Below are positions 1-8,013 of a stretch of DNA of 39,815 bases, piece by piece (positions within the stretch are counted from its first letter, which is position 1; each line of letters opens with the position of its first letter). This DNA is from Bacteroidota bacterium (GTDB taxonomy: Bacteria; Bacteroidota; Bacteroidia; Flavobacteriales_F; PHOS-HE28), in the NCBI GenBank assembly GCA_029573495.1, contig JAKQEI010000254.1, positions 1 through 39,815 of the forward strand. The letters are read 5' to 3'. A model generated the notes under the pieces. The model made no database searches and was not told the origin of the DNA. It worked only from the letters and a program-made list of their open reading frames with translations. A program made the position numbers and the translations under genes.

Positions 1-735
1 GCCATTGGCAGCTTGATCATCGGATTCCTCGCGCTCAACAGCGTGATGGGCCTGGGTGAGGATGCCGCGAAGTATTACCTGAGCCTTTATTGGGGTGGAG
101 CCATGACCGGGCGCTTCCTGGGTGCGGTGGCCCTGAACGACAAGGTGGCGTTCGGCCGGAAGCTGATGCTCATGGCGGGTATCGGTCTGTTGATGTTCAC
201 CCTGCTCGTCGCCTTGAACGCCCCGTTGGGCGGCACCCACCACGCGAACGGTTCCTGGGTCGAGTGCTTGATCGAGGGGATCCGTGGGACGATGGCCGAC
301 TTGTGGCCGATGGCGGTCCTGATCCTGTTGAACATCGGGACCGGGCTGCTGGCGCGCGCCCATGCCGGTCGTGCGATGGGCCTCTTCGCCCTGGTGGCCG
401 CCATCCTCGTGCTCGGTATCATTGTGCTGAAAGGTCCTTGGGCCTTGTGGAGCATCGTGGCCATCGGCCTGTTCAACTCGATCCTATGGAGCAACATCTT
501 CACACTGGGCATCGCTGGGCTCGGACATGACACGGCGCAGGGCTCCAGCTTGTTGGTGATGATGATCCTGGGCGGCGCGTTGATCCCCTGGTTCCAGGGA
601 GGGGTGATCGACGTGCTTCAAGCGGATGGTGGAGCAGCTCGTGCCTTCCACCTGAGCTTCGTCCTTCCCTTGCTGTGCTACCTGTACCTCATCTGGTACG
701 GTTTGCGCGGATCCAACTTGCGCAGCACCCCATGA
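1..735 (+). CDS. Sugar MFS permease (FucP/GluP-like), 3' part only
   Basis: The reading frame is open from the first base, so this is the C-terminal part (about 244 residues) of a gene that starts outside the window. The sequence is very hydrophobic, with about six membrane segments. The stretch YLSLYWGGAMTGRFLGA matches the conserved loop of the fucose/glucose-galactose proton symporter branch of the major facilitator superfamily in Bacteroidota. It would import a monosaccharide across the inner membrane. Its stop overlaps the start of the ROK kinase (ATGA), so import and phosphorylation are probably co-translated. The nearby mannosidases suggest mannose or another hexose as the substrate, which is inference; the binding residues are not visible in this half. 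Confidence 0.88.
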   Translation, partial: AIGSLIIGFLALNSVMGLGEDAAKYYLSLYWGGAMTGRFLGAVALNDKVAFGRKLMLMAGIGLLMFTLLVALNAPLGGTHHANGSWVECLIEGIRGTMADLWPMAVLILLNIGTGLLARAHAGRAMGLFALVAAILVLGIIVLKGPWALWSIVAIGLFNSILWSNIFTLGIAGLGHDTAQGSSLLVMMILGGALIPWFQGGVIDVLQADGGAARAFHLSFVLPLLCYLYLIWYGLRGSNLRSTP

Positions 736-1658
736 TCGCAGGCATCGACATCGGAGGTACAACAAGCAAGATCGGGCTTGTGTTGGATGGTCGCGTGCTC
801 CGCCAGACGCGCATCCCGACCACGGGCCATGCTGACGATCATGCGTTCGCTCAGGCTCTGGCAACGGCGGTACGTTCCCTTCTTGCGGACGAAGGTGGCG
901 GATCGTTGGAAGCGGTGGGGATAGGCGCCCCGAACGCCAACCAGTTCACGGGCATCATCGAAATGGCGCCTAACCTGCCCTGGAAGCATGATGTTCCACT
1001 GGCACGTATGCTGCAGGACCGGCTCAATGTCCCTGCGGTGTTGGGAAATGACGCGAATGCGGCTGCACTGGGAGAATGGCGGTATGGTGCCGGCAAGGGC
1101 TACGACGATCTGTTGGTGGTGACGATCGGTACCGGTGTGGGAAGTGGCTTCATCGTGAACGGGAGCCTTCTGTTGGGCAGCGCGGGGAATGCGGGAGAAC
1201 TCGGGCACATGACGCTGGCGATGGACGGACGCCCCTGCACCTGCGGCAGGAAGGGCTGCCTGGAGGCCTACGTGAGCATCCGTGGTATGCGGCAGACCTA
1301 TGCCGAACTCGCCAACGATCTTGACCTGCTCAAGGAGGAGGGTGTGAAGTGCATCGCAGATGCCGCACACGCAGGTGACAGGGCCGCGCAGAGGACCTTC
1401 GAGGAGACGGTGCATTGGCTGGCAGTGGGTCTGGCGAACGCTGTGGCAGTGACCGGACCGCGCCGGGTGGTGCTCTTCGGCGGTATCGTGCGCAGCGGTG
1501 ATCTCTTGTTGGCTCCTTTGAAGAAGGCCTTTCATTCTGCCTTGTTGAACATCTACCAGGGTCGCGTGGACCTGACCGTTTCGGCCCTGCCGGATGACGA
1601 CGCAGCGTTGTTGGGGGCGGCGGCGTTAACGACGATTCCTATGAAGATCCGGAAATGA
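732..1658 (+). CDS. ROK family sugar kinase (glucokinase-like)
   Basis: 308 residues from the ATG at 732, which overlaps the permease stop; this start puts the phosphate-binding motif IGIDIGGT-type (here GIDIGGTTSK) at the N-terminus as usual. The protein has the ROK hallmarks: NDANAAALGE, IGTGVGSG, GELGHM near residue 155 and the zinc-binding cluster CTCGRKGCLEAY near residue 169. ROK kinases phosphorylate hexoses such as glucose, N-acetylglucosamine, N-acetylmannosamine or mannose using ATP in the cytoplasm. The Asp in GNDAN is the expected catalytic base. The position between a sugar permease and a GH92 mannosidase suggests it acts on the imported product of glycan degradation. The exact sugar cannot be told from the sequence. 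The 3' end overlaps the next gene. Confidence 0.9.
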   Translation: MIAGIDIGGTTSKIGLVLDGRVLRQTRIPTTGHADDHAFAQALATAVRSLLADEGGGSLEAVGIGAPNANQFTGIIEMAPNLPWKHDVPLARMLQDRLNVPAVLGNDANAAALGEWRYGAGKGYDDLLVVTIGTGVGSGFIVNGSLLLGSAGNAGELGHMTLAMDGRPCTCGRKGCLEAYVSIRGMRQTYAELANDLDLLKEEGVKCIADAAHAGDRAAQRTFEETVHWLAVGLANAVAVTGPRRVVLFGGIVRSGDLLLAPLKKAFHSALLNIYQGRVDLTVSALPDDDAALLGAAALTTIPMKIRK

Positions 1659-4603
1659 TGGAACCTTGTATCCTCGACCACTGGTCAGGTCGACCCGTTG
1701 GGTCGACGCTACGGGTGCCGTTCGCGATGTGGGCGATCGCTATCGCGGTGTGTAGTAGTGTTGCGCAATCCCTCAACCCCGCACGGGACCTGGTGAACCC
1801 GTTCATCGGCACCGGCGGGCATGGCCACACCTTCCCCGGAGCCTGCGTGCCCAACGGCCTGGTGCAACTGAGCCCGGACACCCGGCCCGATGGCCTCATG
1901 GACTGGGATGGGTGCGGCGGGTATCACTTCAGCGACAGCCTCATCTACGGCTTCAGCCACACGCACCTGAGCGGCACCGGTGTGGCGGACCTGTGCGATG
2001 TGCTGGTGATGCCGATGAGCGGCACGGCTTCCGTGGATCCCGCGCGCTATCGCTCTTCATTCCAACACAAGAACGAAGCGGCACACGCCGGCTACTACCG
2101 GGTGTGGCTGGACGACGCGAAGGCCCTCGCAGAGCTGACCGCGACCGCGCATTGTGGCGTGCATCGTTACACCCTGCCAGCGGACAAGGACCAGTCGCTC
2201 ATCCTTGACCTGGGCCATCGGGACCAGTTGCTGGCGGCTTCGATCAAGGTGGATGGCGATGTGATCGTGGGTGAGCGGCGCAGTTCTTCCTGGGCTCGCG
2301 ATCAACGGCTCTTCTTCTGCATGCGGATCGGCAGACCGAGCGGACCGGCCGCGTTCGACCTTCAGCTTGCCGATAGTACCAAGGCCATCGTGCGGTTGAG
2401 CATGTCCGAAGGCGCAGCGCTCATCGTGAAGGTGGGGATCAGTGCGGTGAGCATCGAGGGCGCGCGCAGGAACCTGGACGCGGAGGTGCCCGGTTGGGAC
2501 TTCCATGCGGTGCGATCAGCCGCGGAAGAGACCTGGAACAACAAGCTGAAGAAGATCGAACTGGAAGGCGGCACACGGGAGCAGCAACGCATCTTCCACA
2601 CCGCGCTCTACCACAGCTATGTGGCACCATACATCTTCAACGATGTGGATGGGCAATACCGCGGCATGGATGGTGAAGTACACCGAGCTGACCACAACGT
2701 GTACACCGTGTTCAGCTTGTGGGATACGTTCCGCGCCCTGCATCCGTTGATGACCATCCTGGAACCCGGCATGACGAGCGATTGGATCAAGACCTTCCTG
2801 CTCCACTACCAACAGGGCGGAAGACTCCCGGTCTGGGAATTGTGGGGCAACGAGACCGATTGCATGATCGGTTACCATAGCGCGAGCGTGATCGCCGATG
2901 CGCACCTGAAGGGTATCCGCGGCTTTGACGAGCAACTTGCGCTGCAGGCCATGAAGGCCGGTGCGCGCCTGGACCATTTCGGGCTGAAGGCCTACCAGGA
3001 GAGGGGCTACATGAGCAGTGAGGACGGCGCCGAGAGCGTGAGCCGAACCTTGGAATACGCCTACGATGACGCCTGTATCGCAGCCTACGCCTCACGACTG
3101 GAAAGCGCTGGTGGTGACGAACAGCAACTGGACTTCGGCACGCGGAGCGAAAGCTGGCGGAACCTCTTCGATCCGGCCACCGGCTTCTTCCGGGCCCGTC
3201 GGAACGGCGGCTTCATGCCCGGCTTCGACCCTTACGAGGTGAACTTCAACTTCACGGAGGCGAACGCCTGGCAATACAGCCTCTTCGTACCACAGGATAT
3301 CGATGGGCTGATCGCGCTGCATGGTGGCCGTGATCCTTTCGAGGCTCACCTGGACGCGCTATTCGGCGCGGCGACAAGGACGTCAGGAAGGGATCAGGCG
3401 GACATCACAGGGCTGATCGGTCAATACGCGCATGGCAATGAGCCAAGCCACCACATGGCCTATCTGTACGATCGTGTCGGAAAGCCCGATAAGACCCGAG
3501 CCTTGGTGAAGCGGATCATGGATGACCTGTACCATGATGCACCGGATGGGCTCAGCGGCAATGAGGACTGCGGACAAATGAGCGCCTGGTACGTGTTGAG
3601 CGCATTGGGCTTCTACCCCATCGCACCGGGGATCGAGGATCGATATGACCTGGGGTATCCGCTGTTCGATCGGGCGACCATCCACCTGCCCAACGGGAAC
3701 ACATGGACCACAACGGTCACGGATGAAGCGGGCTGGAGAACGAGCATTCCTGCTGACACCACTGGGTTCACCGGACAGGTCCCTGCGCACCTGTGGCACA
3801 GCCGGATCATGAGCGGTGGTGAAGTGTTCGTCGATACCAGCCGGGTTCCGTTCCGGGTGTACCAGCCCTGGACGGGCACAGTGCTCGATGGCGCTTCTGT
3901 GCAGCCAGGGTCCCCCCGTTCAGGAGCACCGGTGATCCACGCGGCCTCTCCCACCTTCACTGATGTTCTCGAGATCAACGTGAACGGGCGTGGTGAGTGC
4001 AAGGTGACTTCGGAAGGTGCGTCACGCACGTGCCCGATGAACGCATCATTCACCCTTGATGCCAGTTCTGTCGTGGAGGTTTCCTGGAGCGAGGTATACG
4101 CTCCTGTGGTCGGTCGTTTCACGAAGATCGACGGCTCCCGATCGATCACTCTGGAAAGTACTTATGCCAACCAGTACAGTGCCGGAGGGGACAAAGCCTT
4201 GATCGATGGACTGCGCGGCGGAGATGACTTCCGCACCGGGGAGTGGCAGGGTTATGAAGGACAGGACCTGGTGGCCATGGTGGATCTGGGGGAGGTTAAG
4301 GACATCGGCGCGATCGGTTTGAGCGTGCTGCAGGACCAGAAGAGCTGGATCTTCATGCCAGCAGAGGTCATCCTCTCCTGGAGCACGAACAAGCGCACCT
4401 GGAGCAGCCGGACGATCGAGGCCGAGGTGGACCGGAAGGTCGAAGGTGGACGTGCATTGGAGATCTGGACGGAAGCCCTGAACAGCCGGGCACGCTACAT
4501 CAGCGTGGTCGCGAAATACCCCGGCCCCTGCCCCGACTGGCACCCGGGCAAGGGAGGAACCACGTGGATCTTCGCGGATGAGATCCTCTTCAAGGAGCGT
4601 TGA
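1655..4603 (+). CDS. GH92 family alpha-mannosidase, exported
   Basis: 982 residues. The N-terminal half begins with DLVNPFIGTGGHGHTFPGA, the typical opening of GH92 enzymes, and the family motifs follow: WGNETDCMIGYH near residue 397, GNEPSHHMAYLYD near 594 and GLSGNEDCGQMSAW near 632. GH92 enzymes are calcium-dependent exo-alpha-mannosidases that trim mannose from N-glycans or mannans. The last 150 residues resemble a discoidin/F5-8C carbohydrate-binding fold (MVDLGEVKDIGAIGLS). The ATG at 1655 overlaps the ROK stop. An in-frame ATG at 1727 would place a hydrophobic signal segment (MWAIAIAVCSSVAQS) directly at the N-terminus, so the true start is uncertain. No T9SS domain is present; periplasmic location is likely. 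Confidence 0.93.
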   Translation: MMEPCILDHWSGRPVGSTLRVPFAMWAIAIAVCSSVAQSLNPARDLVNPFIGTGGHGHTFPGACVPNGLVQLSPDTRPDGLMDWDGCGGYHFSDSLIYGFSHTHLSGTGVADLCDVLVMPMSGTASVDPARYRSSFQHKNEAAHAGYYRVWLDDAKALAELTATAHCGVHRYTLPADKDQSLILDLGHRDQLLAASIKVDGDVIVGERRSSSWARDQRLFFCMRIGRPSGPAAFDLQLADSTKAIVRLSMSEGAALIVKVGISAVSIEGARRNLDAEVPGWDFHAVRSAAEETWNNKLKKIELEGGTREQQRIFHTALYHSYVAPYIFNDVDGQYRGMDGEVHRADHNVYTVFSLWDTFRALHPLMTILEPGMTSDWIKTFLLHYQQGGRLPVWELWGNETDCMIGYHSASVIADAHLKGIRGFDEQLALQAMKAGARLDHFGLKAYQERGYMSSEDGAESVSRTLEYAYDDACIAAYASRLESAGGDEQQLDFGTRSESWRNLFDPATGFFRARRNGGFMPGFDPYEVNFNFTEANAWQYSLFVPQDIDGLIALHGGRDPFEAHLDALFGAATRTSGRDQADITGLIGQYAHGNEPSHHMAYLYDRVGKPDKTRALVKRIMDDLYHDAPDGLSGNEDCGQMSAWYVLSALGFYPIAPGIEDRYDLGYPLFDRATIHLPNGNTWTTTVTDEAGWRTSIPADTTGFTGQVPAHLWHSRIMSGGEVFVDTSRVPFRVYQPWTGTVLDGASVQPGSPRSGAPVIHAASPTFTDVLEINVNGRGECKVTSEGASRTCPMNASFTLDASSVVEVSWSEVYAPVVGRFTKIDGSRSITLESTYANQYSAGGDKALIDGLRGGDDFRTGEWQGYEGQDLVAMVDLGEVKDIGAIGLSVLQDQKSWIFMPAEVILSWSTNKRTWSSRTIEAEVDRKVEGGRALEIWTEALNSRARYISVVAKYPGPCPDWHPGKGGTTWIFADEILFKER
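1689..1707. repeat. Perfect 8-bp inverted repeat, 3-nt loop
   Basis: GTCGACCC and GGGTCGAC are separated by GTT. It lies between the two candidate start codons (1655 and 1727) of the GH92 gene. If the downstream start is used, it is in the leader and could fold over it; if the upstream start is used, it encodes part of a non-conserved N-terminal tail. No second copy was seen in the window. It could be a fragment of a dispersed palindromic repeat. Confidence 0.6.
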
Positions 4604-4607
4604 ATGA

Positions 4608-4635
4608 GAAAGGCCCGGCGAATGCCGGGCCTTTC
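4608..4635. terminator. Bidirectional terminator between GH92 and the T9SS protein gene
   Basis: A perfect 12-bp stem with a GAAT loop begins with GAAA and ends with TTTC, so it can act on both converging transcripts. It sits 4 bp after the GH92 stop and 18 bp before the stop of the minus-strand gene. Confidence 0.88.
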
Positions 4636-4653
4636 CGTTGGTCGTATGTTCGA

Positions 4654-7600
4654 TCAACGCGTCACTTGCACGCGCTGGTTGGTCACATGATCCGCCGTCC
4701 GCACCTGCACCAGGTAGTTGCCCTGCTGTAAACCGGAGAGGTCGATGGCGCTGCGATCGGCACCGGCCATGTTCACCGGCGTCTCGATCACCGCACGACC
4801 GCTCATGTCCAGCACACGGACGTTGACCTTTCCCGTTACCGCTTCGCCGAAGGCGATGGTCAGCAGGCCGTTGGTCGGATTCGGGTAGAGCGCGATCGAA
4901 CCGGTCCCGAGTTCCTCGATCCCGACACCGCCGCAGGCGACCGTCCAGGACAGCGGGTTGAAAACACCGCCATCATCGCAGGAGCCGGTACCGTCCGACT
5001 CGATGCGCAGGGTGAGGATGTTCTCCACGTTCGCACTGGGGATGGCGAAGCCGTTGAAGTTGCCGCCGTTGTTCCCTTGGTAGAGCACCGGTGCGTTCTC
5101 GTCGCGACCATTGTACAACACGATGCGGTCACCTGCGAGCATCTGCCCGCCAACGAAAGCCAGGGTGATGGGTACGTTCTGCGCAGACTGATAGGTGTAC
5201 CAGCGGTCCTCGTCGTTGCCATAGCAGTGCGTGTAGTTGTCGAAACCACAGGTCACACTGATGCACTCCTCCGCCGTGTAGGTGAGCGAATCAGACGTTG
5301 CCCGGCATTGCACGTAGGTCTCGTTGAAGACCCGGAAGACGTTCTCCTCCTCCACCGGGTAGGGGCCGAAGGTGTAGGTGCCAAGACCAAGACCGGTCTG
5401 GGCTTCGCCACTCGTCAGGTTGGTCGCCGTAAGGGTCGCATCCCCCCCGATCCCGGTCACCTCCACCTCCACATTGTAGCCACGGCTGGTGCAAACGGGA
5501 ACCACGTTGAAGGCCACCTCGGGGCTTGCACAATCCAGGCAATAGACCTCCCATTCCCAGGGATCATACTCCGTACTGCCTTCGCACTGCACACTGCCGT
5601 CAGAACTCATCTCCACATAAAGGTTGTTGCCGCTGGCCGTGACATCAACGGTGGAGTAGATCGGCGCAGGATCCAGGGTGGCGCTGCCTTCAGGCCCGAG
5701 GTGGCGGCGCGCGGTCGCGGTATGTTCGAAGAGCAACGGTGCCATGTTGTCGGAGCCATCGTAGATGCGCAGACTGTCGTAGTTGCTGCTCTCGATCGTG
5801 CCACGAACGAAGGTGAGGCGAAGTGAGGTGTTCGCGCCTCCTCCGGTCAGCTCATACGCCCACGCTTGGGCGTCGTTCGCCGCATAGCAATAGGTCTCCA
5901 CCAAGGTGGGACCGGGGCAGTCGATCAAAGTCGGGCACAGCGGGTTCACCAGCATTCCGCTGTAAACGTTGCACAGCGAGTTCGCGTCGTTCACGATGGT
6001 CACCTCGAGTTCGGTGCCGGATACGAAAGGTCCGAGCTGGAAGGTGCCGGTAGCATCGATCTCCAGCGTGTCCTGTGTGGCCGTGGTCGCGATCTGGGGC
6101 ATCGGGTCGGTGCCCAGGTCCGTTACATCCACGTCGATGAAGTACTGGAAGTTGTCGCAATCCTGAACGATGGTGAACGTGGCCGTTGGTGGCACGCAAT
6201 CCAGGCAGGCCACGCGCCAGGCGAGCTGTTCGGTCGTGCTGCCATCCGCACAGGAGGTGAAACCGTTCGCACGAACCCGGATCGTCAGGCGATGCTCGGG
6301 GTTCGTGGTGTAGTAGAAGGTGCCGGCCAGCTGCTGGTCGGTGCCCTGGAAGAGGATCGGTGAATCGATGCTTCCGCCATCATGGATCATCACGGAATCA
6401 CCGAAGAAGAGCTGACCACCGTCGAAGAATACGGCCAACGGATAGGTGCCGGTGCCCTGGTAGTAGTAGCGCTCATCCGCCCAGTTGGCGTAGCAGGTAC
6501 TGTCCATGACCTCCGTGCCACAGTCGATCAGCAGTGGGCAGGTACCGGTGCTGGTGATGTTGCCCAGTTCCACGTTGCACAGTTCGCTTCCAGGATGCAC
6601 CACGGTCATGTTCACCGTGTCATCGATCGCGAAGGGACCGAGGTCGACCAGACCGAGTCCGATGTTCGTTGCGGTCTGCGGGTCAGTGCCGTTGATGGTG
6701 TAAACGAAGTCCAGTGCCGAAGCATCACCCAGGGAGGTGACATCCAACTGAATGGTGAACTGGTCGTTCGGACAATCATCCACCACGGCATAGCTCACCG
6801 CCGGCATGTCGCAGTCCAGGCAGACGACCTCCCATTCCCAGGGGTCATACTCCGCAGAGCCGCATTGCACGCTACCATCGGAGGTCACCTCCATGTACAG
6901 GTTCGAGCCCGTGGCAAAGACATCCAGCGCATAATAGGTCGGGTTCGGGTCGGTCGTTGCGCTGCCGACAGGTCCAAGGTGACGACGCTCGGTAACCGCA
7001 TGTTCGAACAGCAAGGGCGCGGTGTTGTCCGCGCCATCGTAGATCCGCAGGCTATCGAACGTGCTGCTCTCGATGGTGCCACGGAGGAAGCGAAGGCGCA
7101 AGGTGCCGGTTCCGGTGGAGCCGAAGAGCCAGGAACGATCGTCATTCGCTGTGTAGCAATACGTGAGATCAAGGCCGGGCGCACCACAATCAACGAGGAT
7201 CGGACAGTTGGTCTCGAACTCGATGTTATTGAAGGTGCGGTTGCACGCGGGGTCGGTGTCATGCATCACACGCACAACGGGGACCTCATCGAATGCAAAG
7301 GGCCCGAGCGGGAGTTCCCCCACTCCGACTCCGGTGATCTCATCCACATTGCCGTCCAGTTCCACCTCGATAGTGAGTGAGCCGGCATCGCCCAAGGACT
7401 CGATGTTCAACAGAACGGTGTAGTTCTGTGCATCACAATCCTCAACGAGGGTATAGTTCACAGCCGGCGGGGTGCAATTGAGGAAGAGCTGCACCGTGGT
7501 GATCACGCACTCATCATTGGTCCCGCAGGCATCGTCGGTGTTCCAGTGGGCGAAGAGGTCGCCATTGGTGACGGCCGTAGCGACCACGCTCGCGGATCCT

Positions 7601-7887
7601 TGCGCGATCACGGCACCATCATAGGTGTCCTGGCGGACCGTGATGTAACCACCGGAAGAGATGGTGAATTCGTAAGTGGCGCCAGCATTGATGCCGGTGA
7701 TCTGGGAATGTTCGAGCTCAAAGCTGCAGGTGGCTATCTCCGTGACCGTGCCATCAGGTGTGGGGGTCACTGGGTCTGCCGGATAGAGGTCCACATTGAG
7801 GCAATCGCCTTGTGCGCTCACTGTGGCGTTCGATCCCAGTAGGAACAAAGCGACCGGGATCGCCCATAGGGTTCGGGTTCGTGTCAT
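4654..7887 (-). CDS. T9SS-exported surface protein with CUB-like repeats
   Basis: 1077 residues from the ATG at 7887; an upstream in-frame ATG (7980) was rejected because only the later one puts a signal peptide (MTRTRTLWAIPVALFLLG, cleavage after VSAQ) at the N-terminus. The C-terminal 85-90 residues (IALYPNPTNG ... GNYLVQV) form a type A T9SS sorting domain, so the protein should cross the outer membrane and be attached or released. Between them are four double modules, each with a fibronectin-like part of about 90 residues opening with C..P.V.(Y/F)..V..C and a cysteine-containing CUB-like part with motifs such as DSLRIYDG and WEWEVVCLDC. No catalytic motif was recognised, so an adhesive or binding role is inferred. 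It is transcribed after the GH2 mannosidase but appears to have its own promoter. Confidence 0.85.
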   Translation of the reverse strand: MTRTRTLWAIPVALFLLGSNATVSAQGDCLNVDLYPADPVTPTPDGTVTEIATCSFELEHSQITGINAGATYEFTISSGGYITVRQDTYDGAVIAQGSASVVATAVTNGDLFAHWNTDDACGTNDECVITTVQLFLNCTPPAVNYTLVEDCDAQNYTVLLNIESLGDAGSLTIEVELDGNVDEITGVGVGELPLGPFAFDEVPVVRVMHDTDPACNRTFNNIEFETNCPILVDCGAPGLDLTYCYTANDDRSWLFGSTGTGTLRLRFLRGTIESSTFDSLRIYDGADNTAPLLFEHAVTERRHLGPVGSATTDPNPTYYALDVFATGSNLYMEVTSDGSVQCGSAEYDPWEWEVVCLDCDMPAVSYAVVDDCPNDQFTIQLDVTSLGDASALDFVYTINGTDPQTATNIGLGLVDLGPFAIDDTVNMTVVHPGSELCNVELGNITSTGTCPLLIDCGTEVMDSTCYANWADERYYYQGTGTYPLAVFFDGGQLFFGDSVMIHDGGSIDSPILFQGTDQQLAGTFYYTTNPEHRLTIRVRANGFTSCADGSTTEQLAWRVACLDCVPPTATFTIVQDCDNFQYFIDVDVTDLGTDPMPQIATTATQDTLEIDATGTFQLGPFVSGTELEVTIVNDANSLCNVYSGMLVNPLCPTLIDCPGPTLVETYCYAANDAQAWAYELTGGGANTSLRLTFVRGTIESSNYDSLRIYDGSDNMAPLLFEHTATARRHLGPEGSATLDPAPIYSTVDVTASGNNLYVEMSSDGSVQCEGSTEYDPWEWEVYCLDCASPEVAFNVVPVCTSRGYNVEVEVTGIGGDATLTATNLTSGEAQTGLGLGTYTFGPYPVEEENVFRVFNETYVQCRATSDSLTYTAEECISVTCGFDNYTHCYGNDEDRWYTYQSAQNVPITLAFVGGQMLAGDRIVLYNGRDENAPVLYQGNNGGNFNGFAIPSANVENILTLRIESDGTGSCDDGGVFNPLSWTVACGGVGIEELGTGSIALYPNPTNGLLTIAFGEAVTGKVNVRVLDMSGRAVIETPVNMAGADRSAIDLSGLQQGNYLVQVRTADHVTNQRVQVTR
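4920..7540 (-). repeat. Four tandem fibronectin-like + CUB-like double modules
   Basis: The CUB-like units lie at roughly 6810-7195, 6195-6535, 5530-5930 and 4935-5260 (gene order 1 to 4). Units 1 and 3 share GTIES, DSLRIYDG, APLLFEH, RRHLGP, DGSVQC and EYDPWEWEV. Units 2 and 4 instead share a GGQ(L/M)..GD signature followed by (I/L)(H/Y)(D/N)G. The alternation indicates that an A-B pair was itself duplicated. Boundaries are approximate. Confidence 0.75.
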
Positions 7888-7918
7888 TCGGTTGGTTTTG
7901 GCGTTGTTTGGGGTCCGG

Positions 7919-7926
7919 CGAAAGTA
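7919..7926 (-). promoter_or_regulatory. Probable -7 promoter box of the T9SS protein gene
   Basis: On the minus strand this reads TACTTTCG, seven of eight matches to the Bacteroidota -7 box TAnnTTTG, 31 bp before the chosen ATG. No convincing TTTG was found at the -33 spacing. The rest of the 126-bp gap to the GH2 stop holds no recognisable gene. Confidence 0.45.
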
Positions 7927-8013
7927 GGCATCGTGCTTGGAGGGAGAGTGACCACAATGGGGTCTGTGTGGAAAACGCAACAGGGATTGATAAGATGGAT
8001 ATTCAACTCACTG

